Positions 43,704-53,463 are shown, numbered from the stretch's first letter. The stretch: 64,000 nucleotides of DNA from Anaerolineales bacterium (GCA_015075185.1 JABTUW010000003.1:806001-870000); one strand, 5' to 3'. Program-made: numbers and translations. The notes: a model not told the origin generated them from the sequence alone.

Positions 43704-46138
43704 AACCGCTCACCTTCCAGGGCCAGATCAAGAAAGAGACAGCCGCCGGCGTTAACGCCATCGTTGGAAATGCGCACTTGCAGCGAAGCATCCGCGGAAT
43801 TGTAAAAGCGAGTGATATCTTGAATAGAGTTAAAGCCTCTTTTGGCGTTTTTCAAGACAACCCAACTCTGTTCGGTCCGGTCATACAGTTCTATAGAAGG
43901 CAGAGCCGGCCAGCTCCCATCGGTCCGAATATACAGGTCGAGCCGGTTGGGTCGAGTCCCGTACAATTGATAGGGCAGGGAGAGTCTAGTCTCAGCAGTG
44001 CCCTGATAAACATACGAGCCATCGAGGCCGGCCCCATAACTGCATGTACTGGCGTCACCGCTGGTCGAAAGCAGTTCCATCCGGCCAAAACCGGGCGGGA
44101 CGACGACCTGAGCGCCTTCAAAATCGAGGGAGAGCGGGTAATACAAAAGGCTCGTGGCCTGGAGGTTGACCTGAGCCCCCTCAAGACGAATAGCTAAAGG
44201 ACTGTTATTCTTTTGCCAAGCGATCAGAAGGGGTTTGTCATTTAAATCAGGCCGGTTGCCATTAAAGATAATGCCGTCGAGCACACTTTGCTTAAAAGTA
44301 ATCTCCCGGCTAAGTTCACCGGCCTGGTTAGATTGATCCTGGTACAACAGGTAACTGCCAAATCCTGTCACTGTTGTATTTTGAGCATCAAGGCGGATGG
44401 GAACGGTTTGCCCAGGCATAAGATTACCCAATTTTTGAAACTGGCCATTGAAGACAAAGATCACATCCTCCCAGGTAACGCTGCTTTGATTGCTCACCTG
44501 CCCACGCAGGCCGTCCGCCTCGGCAGTGAGTTGGACGGTTAATCCCGGCGGCTCTATCTGGCTCATTTCGGCGACGAAGGACTGCATGGACCACTGGTCA
44601 ACGGCCAATCCCTGCAAAAGGGCAGGACTGCTTTCGACTATGCGCAGGGCACTGCCGTTATTCACCGCCCCACTCCACGGATCATAGGCATTTTGTCCGA
44701 TTGGACGGACCAGGGTCTCAGCATCAATTTCAACCGTATAGCTTTGCCGGTGCGGCGAAAAGATGCCGGCATAGGTATCGGCACGCTTGGTCTGGCCGGT
44801 CTGACCCATTTCGATAATCGAAATTTGGTTGACAATGATATCACTGCCGCGCAGGCTGAAGCCGAGTCCATAAGCCAAGCCAGAAAAGATGACGGTTAAA
44901 AACGGAATTGTAACCCAGGCCCAGGCCAGGCGGTCCCGCCAGCGTAACAAAAAATAATTCACCGGCCCCACGAGCAGGATGTAGCCGATTAATAACAACC
45001 CCAACAAACGAATGGAGGGCAAATCCAGGGAGGGCAGATTGGTCAGGGCATAATAGATCTGGCTGTCGCTCATCTGCTGCGGCGCCACATCCATCGGTAA
45101 ATATTGAGGCCAGGCTGCCCCCGGCGAGAGAAACTGCCTGGCGAAATCGGTGGCCCCGGCCCAGGCATCGAAGGGAGATTGGCTCAAATCAAGGGCGATG
45201 AAGTCCACATAGCCCGCGCCAAAAGGCAGTTCGACAATGAGGGGAATAGGTGAGTCTGAGGTGGAGGCCAAGGCTGAGATGTCTTGAGCTTGCAGTTTCG
45301 CCTCAGCCTTAGCCTCATTCATAAGCAAGACGGCGGCATGAGCGACCGGCTGCGATTCGGCTACCAGAAACGGGCCAGGAACCAAAATGGTCTTGCCGGT
45401 GTAATGTTCCAGGCCGGGCAGCGCCGCTGTTTCTACCTGATCACCCAGCGTCACCGGCTGCACCTCGGCTGGCAAACCGGCCAAAGTGCGCCCTGCCCCG
45501 CTGCCGCCGCCTACCACCAACCGGCCTCCGTCGGCGACCCACCGGCTGAGGGCGACACATTGGGCGGGAGTTAACCCGCTGGTATCCACATCATTCAAAA
45601 TCAACGCATTCAGCATACGCCAGCCCTGATGGCGTTCGGGCAAATCGGCCAGGGTGAGCTGGATGAGATCAACCCGCTCCCGGCGTCCGGCAAGCTGGGG
45701 CGGATTCACCCCGGCCAGCCCCTCCGCATGCGCCATGACCGCTCCAATGATGTAACGGTCATTGGGAACCACTGCCAGTTTGATCGTGCGGGTCAAGCGG
45801 GTTTCACCGGCGGCAAATTCAACCGTGGCCGAACGGGAAAAGTTGTTGGGCAGGATGTAAAGGGTAAACCGTTTGCGCGCCCCGCTGGGCAGCTCGGCGG
45901 GCAGGGCAAATTCGAGACGTCCGGTTGGGTTGGTCACTGTAACCTGGATTTCGCCCAGCAGGTCAGGCCCGGAGTTGGCCATATCCACAAAAACCGGCAG
46001 CCACTCGCCGTACTTAAAGCGGCCGCCAAAGGCGGGCTGGGCCGTCATCTCCAGGGGTGAAGCCGCCCTCAGGGGAGCGGGCGGGACTGATAGGAGCAAT
46101 ACTATAAATAAAGCGGTAAAGAGAACTTTACGCAGCAT
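43700..46138 (-). CDS. secreted/membrane protein heading the MoxR-ABC operon
   Basis: 812 aa from the ATG at 46138, which begins a clear signal peptide (MLRKVLFTALFIVLLLSVP, cleavage near PLRAASP). An extracytoplasmic beta-rich region, a GATase-like stretch (GGRLVVGGGSGAGRTLAGL), then two membrane helices in the middle (LLGLLLIGYILLVGPVNYFL; AWVTIPFLTVIFSGLAYGLG) and a second beta-rich domain ending in a jelly-roll-like region. First gene of the eight-gene operon; such proteins are often the substrate or sensor of the linked ABC exporter. I recognise no named family with certainty. Confidence 0.7.
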   Translation of the reverse strand: MLRKVLFTALFIVLLLSVPPAPLRAASPLEMTAQPAFGGRFKYGEWLPVFVDMANSGPDLLGEIQVTVTNPTGRLEFALPAELPSGARKRFTLYILPNNFSRSATVEFAAGETRLTRTIKLAVVPNDRYIIGAVMAHAEGLAGVNPPQLAGRRERVDLIQLTLADLPERHQGWRMLNALILNDVDTSGLTPAQCVALSRWVADGGRLVVGGGSGAGRTLAGLPAEVQPVTLGDQVETAALPGLEHYTGKTILVPGPFLVAESQPVAHAAVLLMNEAKAEAKLQAQDISALASTSDSPIPLIVELPFGAGYVDFIALDLSQSPFDAWAGATDFARQFLSPGAAWPQYLPMDVAPQQMSDSQIYYALTNLPSLDLPSIRLLGLLLIGYILLVGPVNYFLLRWRDRLAWAWVTIPFLTVIFSGLAYGLGFSLRGSDIIVNQISIIEMGQTGQTKRADTYAGIFSPHRQSYTVEIDAETLVRPIGQNAYDPWSGAVNNGSALRIVESSPALLQGLAVDQWSMQSFVAEMSQIEPPGLTVQLTAEADGLRGQVSNQSSVTWEDVIFVFNGQFQKLGNLMPGQTVPIRLDAQNTTVTGFGSYLLYQDQSNQAGELSREITFKQSVLDGIIFNGNRPDLNDKPLLIAWQKNNSPLAIRLEGAQVNLQATSLLYYPLSLDFEGAQVVVPPGFGRMELLSTSGDASTCSYGAGLDGSYVYQGTAETRLSLPYQLYGTRPNRLDLYIRTDGSWPALPSIELYDRTEQSWVVLKNAKRGFNSIQDITRFYNSADASLQVRISNDGVNAGGCLFLDLALEGERL

Positions 46139-46226
46139 ACAGCCTCTTCGGCGACAGAGACATTGAGCAGAACGTCGCCGCACCTTTTTGACGTTCCAAC
46201 CGGGAAATTCGTTCCGCTAAGGAAGA

Positions 46227-46232
46227 ATTATA
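46227..46232 (-). promoter_or_regulatory. extended -10 promoter of the MoxR-ABC operon
   Basis: On the minus strand, TGCTATAAT about 90 bases upstream of the ATG at 46138. No good -35 box is seen. Confidence 0.5.
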
Positions 46233-46450
46233 GCACAACTTGGCTAACTTTGTTCCGGTCAGTTTGCCAGCGTTTGGCCTACATGCCGAGATATGGTAGA
46301 CTTGAACCAAATGTTACCCAATGAAGCATTGACCGGCTCGTTTCAACGCCTGCGCGTGGGTTGGCCGTCAGGTAGTGAGTGAAGGCGGGCGGCCTTTTGC
46401 TTGTATCATCCGGCAACAAACTGGACAGGATTTTGATCACGGACCTCCTA

Positions 46451-48463
46451 ATGAACCAACTTGCCCCCAGAACTCTGCTGATCATAGTTGTTGCCTGGTT
46501 GGTCGCGCTGGCTTTGGCGCTGCCGGCCCTGGCTGACTTCCAACCGCCGACCGCTGACCGCCGACCACTGCTACGAACCTGGCAAGTATTGACGGTCGGC
46601 AGTCCATCGTCGGCAGTCCTGACCGGCACGCTGCCTTTCACCACCGAAATCCGGCCCACCGGCTATGTCAAAGGATTGTATATTACGTACTACGGCCTGG
46701 GGTCGGAGACACACCGCACCCGCGTCCAGGAACTACTGGAAAATACCGAACTCAACGCCATCGTCATGGACGTCAAGGGGGATTTTGGCTGGCTGCCTTA
46801 CAGCAGCACCGTGCAAACGGCGTTGGACATCGGGGCCGGCAACCGCCCGATGATTCAAGATTGGGCGGCCTGGATGCAGTGGTTCAAAGAGCGCAACATC
46901 TACACCATCGCCCGCATTGTGGTTTTTAAAGATGACCCTCTGGCAGCAGCGTACCCGGAATGGGCCGTGCTGGATTCGGCCAGCGGCGGCGTCTGGCACG
47001 ACCGGGAAGGCTTGGGCTGGGTAGACCCCTCTCGTGAGGAGGTGTGGGATTACAATATTGCCCTGGCCGTGGAGGCAGCCGGGTGGGGTTTCGACGAAAT
47101 CCAGTTCGACTATGTCCGCTTCCCGACCGATGGCCAGATCAGCCGGGCGACCTTTGCCGTCGAGAATACCCAGGAAAACCGGTTAGCCGCCATCAGCGGG
47201 TTTCTGGCTAAGGCCAGGGAGGCGCTGGCCCCCTACCCGGTCAAAGTTGCTGTAGATGTATTTGGCTACACGACCTGGCGCGAGGACGATATGAATATCG
47301 GCCAGCAGATCGAAACGCTGGCTCCTTACCTGGATGTTCTCTCCCCGATGCTCTACCCTTCCACCTTTGCCGACGGCCTGCCTGGCCTGCCCGCATACCG
47401 GCAAGCGGTTGCCTTTCCTTATGAAATCGTCAACAAGAGCACCTTCAAAGCTGTCGAGCGGCTCAAGACGGCCCACCCGGAGTTGGAGCTGCGGCCCTGG
47501 ATTCAGGATTTTTCGGATTATGCCTTCGACGGGCGGACTTATACCCCGGAAGAGATTCGCTTGCAGATGGAGGGAGCGCGCCAGGCCGGCGGAAGGGGCT
47601 GGCTCTTGTGGGATCCACGGGTCAAATACACGGGCGAGGCGCTCGTTTCGGCCCAGCCGGTCTACCCACCCCGGCTCAACGGGCAGGTGCTGGTGCTGGA
47701 ATACCATCTCATCGGCGAGCCGGAGGATCGCTGGCAGCGCACCCCCGCCAATTTTCGGACCGACCTGGAGCGCCTGCGGGCCGAGGGCTACTACCCGGTC
47801 AATCTGCGCGACCTGGCGGCGGGCGACCTGGGCATGGTCCCGGCAGGCAAACGGCCGGTCGTCCTCACTTTCGATGACTCTTCGATTGAGCAGTTCCGTC
47901 TCCGGCCTGACGGCAGCGTTGACCCGAACTGCGCCATTGGTATTTTGCTCGATTTCCACGCGGCTCATCCCGCCGATTGGCCGCTGCGCGCCACTTTTTT
48001 TGTACTGCAAGACGTGGACGCACCGGAGCGGATCCTGTTCGGCCAGCTGGAGTTGGCCCAGCAAAAGTTGCAGATGCTGGTCAACTGGGGCATGGAGGTC
48101 GGCAGCCACACCCTCAGCCACGCCAACCTGGCCGAAAGTTCGCCGGGGGAGGTCAAACGGCAGTTGGCTTTGAGCCAGGCCAAATTGGAGGAACTGTTAC
48201 CGGGCTATGAGGTCGTGTCACTGTCTATCCCGTTTGGAGCTTATCCGCGGGATGAGCGGCTGCTGGTGGGCGGGCTGTACGAGGATATTCTTTACACCTA
48301 TAAAGCCGCGGTCGAGGTCAGCGGCGGGCTGGCCCCCTCGCCCCACGCGCCCGATTTCGACCCGTTCCATATTCCCCGCGTCCAGGCCATCCAGAGTGAA
48401 TTGGATTACTGGCTCAACTATGCCAACCAAGCGGGTGTGTCTTACGTGTCGGCGGGGGAGTGA
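46451..48463 (+). CDS. DUF4015 glycoside hydrolase fused to NodB polysaccharide deacetylase
   Basis: 670 aa from the ATG that starts a signal peptide/anchor (LLIIVVAWLVALALALPALA). Residues ~70-385: DUF4015 putative glycoside hydrolase (GYVKGLYITYYGLGSETHRT, NAIVMDVKGDFGWLPY, FDEIQFDYVRFPTDG, VDVFGYTTW, DVLSPMLYPSTF). Residues ~415-670: NodB/CE4 deacetylase with VVLTFDDSSIEQF (catalytic and metal Asp pair), GMEVGSHTLSHANL (metal His pair) and LSIPFGAYPRDE. The two activities would cut and deacetylate a cell-wall or exopolysaccharide outside the membrane. Between them, LVLEYHLIGEPEDRW starts the second module. Monocistronic. Confidence 0.85.
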   Translation: MNQLAPRTLLIIVVAWLVALALALPALADFQPPTADRRPLLRTWQVLTVGSPSSAVLTGTLPFTTEIRPTGYVKGLYITYYGLGSETHRTRVQELLENTELNAIVMDVKGDFGWLPYSSTVQTALDIGAGNRPMIQDWAAWMQWFKERNIYTIARIVVFKDDPLAAAYPEWAVLDSASGGVWHDREGLGWVDPSREEVWDYNIALAVEAAGWGFDEIQFDYVRFPTDGQISRATFAVENTQENRLAAISGFLAKAREALAPYPVKVAVDVFGYTTWREDDMNIGQQIETLAPYLDVLSPMLYPSTFADGLPGLPAYRQAVAFPYEIVNKSTFKAVERLKTAHPELELRPWIQDFSDYAFDGRTYTPEEIRLQMEGARQAGGRGWLLWDPRVKYTGEALVSAQPVYPPRLNGQVLVLEYHLIGEPEDRWQRTPANFRTDLERLRAEGYYPVNLRDLAAGDLGMVPAGKRPVVLTFDDSSIEQFRLRPDGSVDPNCAIGILLDFHAAHPADWPLRATFFVLQDVDAPERILFGQLELAQQKLQMLVNWGMEVGSHTLSHANLAESSPGEVKRQLALSQAKLEELLPGYEVVSLSIPFGAYPRDERLLVGGLYEDILYTYKAAVEVSGGLAPSPHAPDFDPFHIPRVQAIQSELDYWLNYANQAGVSYVSAGE

Positions 48464-48494
48464 CTTACAGGAGTTTCGCGGTAACCTAAGTGTG

Positions 48495-48593
48495 TCATTT
48501 CGACCAGAGCGGAGCGGAGGGAGAAATCCCTAATGCCTCGTCTTGCAAGAGTAGTCTTGAGGGATTTCTCGCCCCTGTCGTCGCTCGAAATGA
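48495..48593. repeat. 99-bp dispersed inverted repeat TCATTTCGA...TCGAAATGA
   Basis: Outer arms TCATTTCGA / TCGAAATGA and inner arms GAGAAATCCC / GGGATTTCTC. This arrangement of a TTTCGA outer and AGAAATC inner arm is a widespread environmental-genome repeat. It lies between two convergent genes and could end both transcripts. Confidence 0.8.
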
Positions 48594-48598
48594 TTGGG

Positions 48599-50227
48599 TT
48601 ATTTCATCACTATCGGCAGGTAAACCTTGAACGAAGCAGCCGCCGTGTCGTTGTCCTCGATCTGCAAGACCGCGCTGCTTAGCGCGCCGATGACGGCATT
48701 GCTGACAGAGGACAGGGTCAGGCTGATGGTTTCGCTTGGCTCTTCTTCGGCGTCATCGGTGATAGCAATCGGCACAGTTTGGCTGACCACGCCGCTGGCA
48801 AAGGTGATCGTCTTGGGGAAAACGGCGCTGCTGTAATCGGTTCCGGCGGTCGCCGTTCCGCCGCTGAGGCTGACTTGCACTTGCGAAGTGCCGGAGAGAA
48901 TGCCGGTACGGGTCAAAATAATCTTTTGGCTTGTCCCTATGTTTTCAGTAGCGGTTTAGGTCGCCTGGGTGAATTGGATGGCAGGCGTTGATGGATCGGG
49001 TGCTTCAAATGCGCCAATGTCGCATACGGCTGTGTTGTCACCATTTCCATCAATAGGCCGGACAACCCCGCGTTGATCGGTGGAGAGGCAGGTGGTTGCG
49101 TCGCCGGCATCAATGGCAGGAGAGCCGGGTAACAGGGCGTGGGTGAGAGTAGCGCCGCCGTTATTTTGCAGGGGGCCGAGGTTGGGATCGCCGGAAAAAG
49201 CGGCATTGCAAGTGCCGTCTTCAACAAGGTTATTGATGTTAGTGGCAAATATATAACCGCTGTCGCAGTCGCTGCCATTGGTATTTGCCAAAATGCTATT
49301 GAGCAAATGCAACGTACCAGCGTTCTCAAGATTACCAGAAAAGTTCTCACCTAAATTACCGCTAAGGGTACTATTGGTGATTGTCAATACAGCGGGGCCA
49401 GCGATGTAAATACCACCAGTATGATAGTTTGATAAGTTATTGCTCAGAGTACTGTTATTGAGTCTGAGTCTGCTACCAGCATGATAGATGCCACCTGCTG
49501 ACATATCGGCGGAGTTGTTAATAAAGGTGCTATTGTTGATGGTAGCATTTGCAAAATTAGTGATGCTACCACCGTAACCAGCATGGTTATTTCTAAAAGT
49601 ACTATTATTAACAGTGAAAGTTGATCCACTATATATATAGATGCCTCCTCCTTGGCTAGTAGCAGTATTGCCGCTAAAAATACTGCTATTGACGATTAAC
49701 GTATTATAAAAACCGCCAAAGATACCCCCACCATCTTCAGCCGAATTTCCAATAAGGGTACTATTGTTAATTGTCAATCTGGCATAATTTTTAAGAAGTA
49801 TCCCACCACCGCAAGGGTTATTCTCGCATCCATCTACTACAGCGGTGCCGCTGATGATACTTAAATTGCTTATTGTCGCTACCGCGCTAGTTTGAAGACT
49901 GAACACCCGCCGCTCCTTATTCCCGCTCACCTTCAAATTCGCCGCGTTGGGATTGGTGATGGTCACGGTCTTGGTGATGCTCAACTCCGCCGAGGTCAGG
50001 GTAATGGTTTGATTGGCCAGCCCGGCAGCAAAATCCACCGTGCCGCCGCTGCACACGTCGGCCAGGGCCTGGCGCAGGCTGCCGGAGCCGCTGTCGTTGG
50101 TGTTGGCAACGGTGACGGTGGTCAGGCAGGCGGCCAGGCGGCTGGCTTCAACGCGGCCCGGCCAGAGTAGGGTGAATAGGGTCAATAAGGCGATGAGACA
50201 GATAAACAGGCGCGCGGTTCTGGACAT
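48599..50227 (-). pseudogene. secreted beta-helix (CSLREA-type) protein with C-terminal Calx-beta domain, interrupted by an in-frame TAA
   Basis: GGGAG lies 8 bases before the ATG at 50227; signal peptide LFICLIALLTLFTLLWPGRV. CSLREA-like start (TVTVANTNDSGSGSLRQALA), then right-handed parallel beta-helix repeats (TINNSTLIGNSAEDGGGI, FTVNNSTFRNNHAGYGGS), ending ALLPGSPAIDAGDATTCLST and GVVRPIDGNGDNTAVCDIGA. The frame stops at TAA (48956-48958). The very next codons, same frame, encode a Calx-beta domain (ATAGTDYSSAVFPKTITFA, IAITDDAEEEPSETISLTL) and the terminal FKVYLPIVMK typical of secreted Chloroflexota proteins. A single substitution would restore about 540 codons. Confidence 0.78.
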
Positions 50228-50496
50228 AGGTGTTTCTCCCTCGGAACACGTTGTAGGTATAGGGCAGGCAGCCGTGGACAGGGACAGCGAGGACAAATCT
50301 GCTCAAAACTGAGGGTGTGGCAATCGTAGCCATAAGAATGGCAGAGTATTTAATCTGGGGAAATTTTCTTGATAGTGGTACTTGGGACACAAATTATCCC
50401 AAGTATAGCAGCGATTCGTTACAAAACCGTAGGAAAACTCTTGGAAAAAGGTTAGAATCAAACAGGGGAGCCGTATAGGTCCCTGTTAAACGTGAA

Positions 50497-50522
50497 GTAG
50501 GACAAGCTTAAGCTTGTCCTAC
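50497..50522. repeat. 26-bp perfect palindrome centred on CTTAAG
   Basis: Arms GTAGGACAAGCTT and AAGCTTGTCCTAC. The element supplies the last codons and stop (VGQA, TAA) of the leftward monooxygenase gene. A related copy lies at 58868. Confidence 0.85.
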
Positions 50523-50816
50523 CAGAACCTCATGGTGGGTCACGGCCGGCTCGAATTCCAGCAAAAAATCCTTATCTTCGGGGTAATAATGGGCCTTCTC
50601 CGGTTCCGGGCCGGCAAACTGCTTGATCGCCTCCAGCGAGTCCCACAGCGAGATCAGGGTAAAATGAGCCACTTCCCCCTCGATCCGGCGCAGAATATAC
50701 ACCCCCCGGTTGCCCGGCGTCGCCTGATAATCGGGCACACCCGATTGGTTCAGAAAATCAAGATAAGCCTCGGCTTTCGCCGCCGGAGTTATCCCATGCC
50801 AAATGCGAGCAATCAT
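50508..50816 (-). CDS. antibiotic biosynthesis monooxygenase (ABM) domain protein
   Basis: 102 aa: MIARIWHGITPAAKAEAYLD, GVYILRRIEGEVAHFTLISL, WDSLEAIKQFAGPEPEKAHY and YPEDKDFLLEFEPAVTHHEV. A ferredoxin-like dimeric alpha-beta barrel of the ABM family; many are small cofactor-free oxygenases, others have unknown roles. The C-terminal VGQA and stop lie inside a palindromic dispersed repeat, so the native C-terminus may have been altered. Confidence 0.8.
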   Translation of the reverse strand: MIARIWHGITPAAKAEAYLDFLNQSGVPDYQATPGNRGVYILRRIEGEVAHFTLISLWDSLEAIKQFAGPEPEKAHYYPEDKDFLLEFEPAVTHHEVLVGQA

Positions 50817-50856
50817 GGTACCTCCACGTTATTAACCAACCAAAATATAGTTCCCT

Positions 50857-50919
50857 CAGGCTAAGGCTGAGGCGAAGTGTAGAGTAATTAATCTTAGCCT
50901 CAGCCTTCGCCTTAGCCTG
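50857..50919. repeat. inverted repeat of GGCTAAGGCTGAGGC type
   Basis: CAGGCTAAGGCTGAGGCGAA and, 15 bases later, the near-inverse CTTAGCCTCAGCCTTCGCCT. It fills the gap between the ABM gene and the DNA glycosylase gene. Confidence 0.7.
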
Positions 50920-50928
50920 GCAACAAAT

Positions 50929-51837
50929 TTAATCCGGCGCGTCGAACCAGTAAGCCAGGTACTGCCACCTGCCCCAGGGGGCGTAAACGGCGCGCATCTC
51001 GGCCTCGCTGGCGGGCTGGCCGCCGAAATACTTTTTGGACACGTGGCTGACCAGTTCGGTATCAACCGCCAGATGCTCGTAGCGGCCCAGGATCATGAGC
51101 AGGGTGGCCGCGGCATAGGGCCCGACGCCCTTGATCTGGCGCAGCCGCCGCATGAGGTCTGCCGTCGGCAGGGTGGGGTCTTCCAGGGCCTCGTGCAAAT
51201 CCAAGCGGCCCTCGGCTACGGCGCTGGCCAATTCCCAGATATAGCCACTGCGATACCCCAGCCGGATTTCCTGGCGCAAGACCTCCGGCCCGGCCGCCGC
51301 AATCGCTGCCGGTGTGGGAAAGGCCCGCCACTCGTCCCGGCCCGAAAACGGCTCGCCCAGCAGAGCCGTAAGCCGCTCCACCAGCCGCTTGGTGCCCGCC
51401 CAGGTGATGTTGGTCGTGCACAACGTGTAGATGATGTCTTCAAACAAGGTCGGGCAGCGCAGCAGCCGCCCCCCGCCCGGCTGCACTCGCAGGGTCCAGC
51501 CTTCGGCCTGGGCGCACAGCTCATAAAATTCGCTAAAATCTTCGTCCAGGCGAACCATGCGGCGCACCGCCCGGCGAATTTCGGCTTCCTCGCCGGGGGT
51601 GAGCGGTTCAACCGTTTCCACCTCTACCGCCACAAACGGGGCTGACCCGTTAGGATGGCCCTCGCGCAGGTGCAGGCGGACCACCCGGCCGCTGCTCTGG
51701 AGCCGCTGAACGCGCGAGAGGGTCGCCGCAGCCGCATCCCAGGTGAAGGGAACCAGGGCCGACCAGCCGTGCGAGCGGGCGGCAGCTTCAAAATCAAAGG
51801 GTGTTGGGACCGGTTCGGCCAGGGAAATTGTCAGCAT
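50929..51837 (-). CDS. HhH-GPD DNA glycosylase (3-methyladenine/8-oxoguanine type)
   Basis: 302 aa from the ATG at 51837, one base after the preceding stop. N-terminal OGG/AlkA-like beta domain (FDFEAAARSHGWSALVPFTW), then helices and the helix-hairpin-helix IKGVGPYAAATLLMILGRYE, followed by the catalytic aspartate in LAVDTELV. These enzymes excise damaged bases in base excision repair. No iron-sulphur cluster cysteines are present. Paired with the DinB/ClbS-like gene in one transcript. Confidence 0.87.
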   Translation of the reverse strand: MLTISLAEPVPTPFDFEAAARSHGWSALVPFTWDAAAATLSRVQRLQSSGRVVRLHLREGHPNGSAPFVAVEVETVEPLTPGEEAEIRRAVRRMVRLDEDFSEFYELCAQAEGWTLRVQPGGGRLLRCPTLFEDIIYTLCTTNITWAGTKRLVERLTALLGEPFSGRDEWRAFPTPAAIAAAGPEVLRQEIRLGYRSGYIWELASAVAEGRLDLHEALEDPTLPTADLMRRLRQIKGVGPYAAATLLMILGRYEHLAVDTELVSHVSKKYFGGQPASEAEMRAVYAPWGRWQYLAYWFDAPD

Positions 51838-51838
51838 A

Positions 51839-52351
51839 TTAGAGCATGGCCTCGATCCAGGCTTGATGTTCGGCATAGTGTTCATAGGTGTTGCCGATAA
51901 TCCAGCCGATAATAGGCCGCGTATTGTCTCCTGCTTCCTCACCCGTGTAGTAGGCATAGGGTTTGAATAGCTCGGCGTCGGAAAGGCCGTCCAGCGCCGC
52001 CAGCATCTGCCGGTGGGCCTCGTGAAAATCGGCCAGAACCTCCGCCAGGGAACGGTCCTTGTTCTGTTGATAGATGAGGGCATTGACGTCCTCCTCATCG
52101 TAATCTGAAATGGCGGCTTCGTCCAGCCCCATCGCCGCCCAACGAGGCCGGTGCTGCAGCAGCGTGGCGATGCCTCGTTCCCAGGCGGCCAGGTGGGCCA
52201 GGTGGTCCTTGATCGCCCAGCCGCCACTGGGACCAAGCTTGGTCAATTGCGCTTCGCTAAGCCGGCCCAAGGCCTGTTCCAGGGCGGCCCGTCCCTGGGC
52301 CATGCGGGCCAACAAATCTGCTTTGGTTTGGGGTAGCGCTTCTTCGCTCAT
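51839..52351 (-). CDS. ClbS/DfsB (DinB-like) four-helix bundle protein
   Basis: 170 aa from the ATG at 52351 (GGAG 10 bases upstream). LLARMAQGRAALEQALGRLS, GGWAIKDHLAHLAAWERGIA (the WxxKDxLAHLxxWE motif), NALIYQQNKDRSLAEVLADF and NTYEHYAEHQAWIEAML. The family includes ClbS, which protects DNA from colibactin, and other hydrolases; metal-type His and Glu positions are kept. Pairing with a DNA glycosylase suggests a role in damage response. Confidence 0.82.
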   Translation of the reverse strand: MSEEALPQTKADLLARMAQGRAALEQALGRLSEAQLTKLGPSGGWAIKDHLAHLAAWERGIATLLQHRPRWAAMGLDEAAISDYDEEDVNALIYQQNKDRSLAEVLADFHEAHRQMLAALDGLSDAELFKPYAYYTGEEAGDNTRPIIGWIIGNTYEHYAEHQAWIEAML

Positions 52352-52487
52352 ATCAATATTGCTCCTAAAAAATAGTAGACAGTAGACGGTAGACAGGGAA
52401 ATCATACAACTCTGCGACCTTGCTAACCTGTTACCTTTTCATTATCGGTAGTGTCCAGCACCCTCATGAACACTCCTCTGAAATCAG

Positions 52488-53423
52488 TTACGCCGTCCGG
52501 CTGCTCCAGCGAGCCACAAAGATGCCGGCCAGGACAATAATCCCGCCCACAGCCTGCCAAAAGCCGAGCGGTTCGCTGAGAATAATCCAGGCCAGCACAG
52601 CGGCAATCACCGGCTGCAGCAGCAGGCTGACGGATGAGAAGGGCGCGGGTAAATGGGCCAGAGCAAAGGTAATCAATCCCTGGCCGCTGACCTGAGAAAC
52701 GAAAGCCAGACCCAGCAACACGGCCCAGCCTCCCAGCGTCGCCGCCAGCAGCGTTTCGCCGGACAGCATGGTGACCGGCAGCAGGGCAATACAAGTCACC
52801 AGCCCGCTCCAGCTCATAATCGTTGCCGTCGAAAAGTTACGGCGGAGACGGGCAACCGCCAGCATATAGCCGGCATAGAGCAGCGCCGCCGCCCCGCCCA
52901 GGCCATCACCCAACAAATGCTGGCCGCCCAGGCTAAAGCCCGACCCAATCAGGATAGCTGCGCCGGCCATTGCCACGACCATGCCCAGGTAAAAGGGCAG
53001 GCCGAAACGCTGCCGGAAAAACAGCCAGGCGCCCAGAGCCACAAAAACCGGGCTAAAATTCGCCAGCAGAGTCGCGTTGGCTACCGAGGTAAATTTAATA
53101 GACCAGTGCCACACGGCCAGGTCTCCGGCCAGACACAGGCCAACCAGGGCGAGACGGCTGTAATCTGCCAGATTGGCGGGCCGGCGCGGCGCAATCGGCC
53201 CGCGCCCTTCGAGGTAGAGCCAGAGCCACAGGACCGGCATTGCCAGGGCCAGACGCCAGAAGCCGGTCGCACTTGGCCCCACCTGGCTCAAGCGGACAAA
53301 GATAGGAGCAAAACTAATCGCCACGGCGCCGGCAAATAACGCAGCCAGGGCTAAATGATTTGCCTTCTTAGTAGGGGTCGCAGTCAGAACAGGCGGGTTA
53401 CTCAGGCTCACGCTTTTCGCCAT
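52488..53423 (-). CDS. EamA/DMT family transporter
   Basis: 311 aa with ten predicted membrane helices in two EamA repeats (LALAALFAGAVAISFAPIFV, ATGFWRLALAMPVLWLWLYL, VANATLLANFSPVFVALGAW; ALLYAGYMLAVARLRR, LAHLPAPFSSVSLLLQPVIA, PLGFWQAVGGIIVLAGIFVA). Probable exporter of metabolites; substrate unknown. The 136 bases after it toward the ClbS gene include a TAGACAGTAGACGG-type repeat near 52372-52395. Confidence 0.88.
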   Translation of the reverse strand: MAKSVSLSNPPVLTATPTKKANHLALAALFAGAVAISFAPIFVRLSQVGPSATGFWRLALAMPVLWLWLYLEGRGPIAPRRPANLADYSRLALVGLCLAGDLAVWHWSIKFTSVANATLLANFSPVFVALGAWLFFRQRFGLPFYLGMVVAMAGAAILIGSGFSLGGQHLLGDGLGGAAALLYAGYMLAVARLRRNFSTATIMSWSGLVTCIALLPVTMLSGETLLAATLGGWAVLLGLAFVSQVSGQGLITFALAHLPAPFSSVSLLLQPVIAAVLAWIILSEPLGFWQAVGGIIVLAGIFVARWSSRTA

Positions 53424-53463
53424 AGTCTTTCAGATCTCGCTTTCAAGATGTCCCTAACCGGAG

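Noticed and set aside
48956..48958. Stop codon reassignment (TAA as a sense codon)
   Set aside because: All neighbouring host genes use TAA, TAG and TGA as normal stops; one gene is not evidence for recoding.
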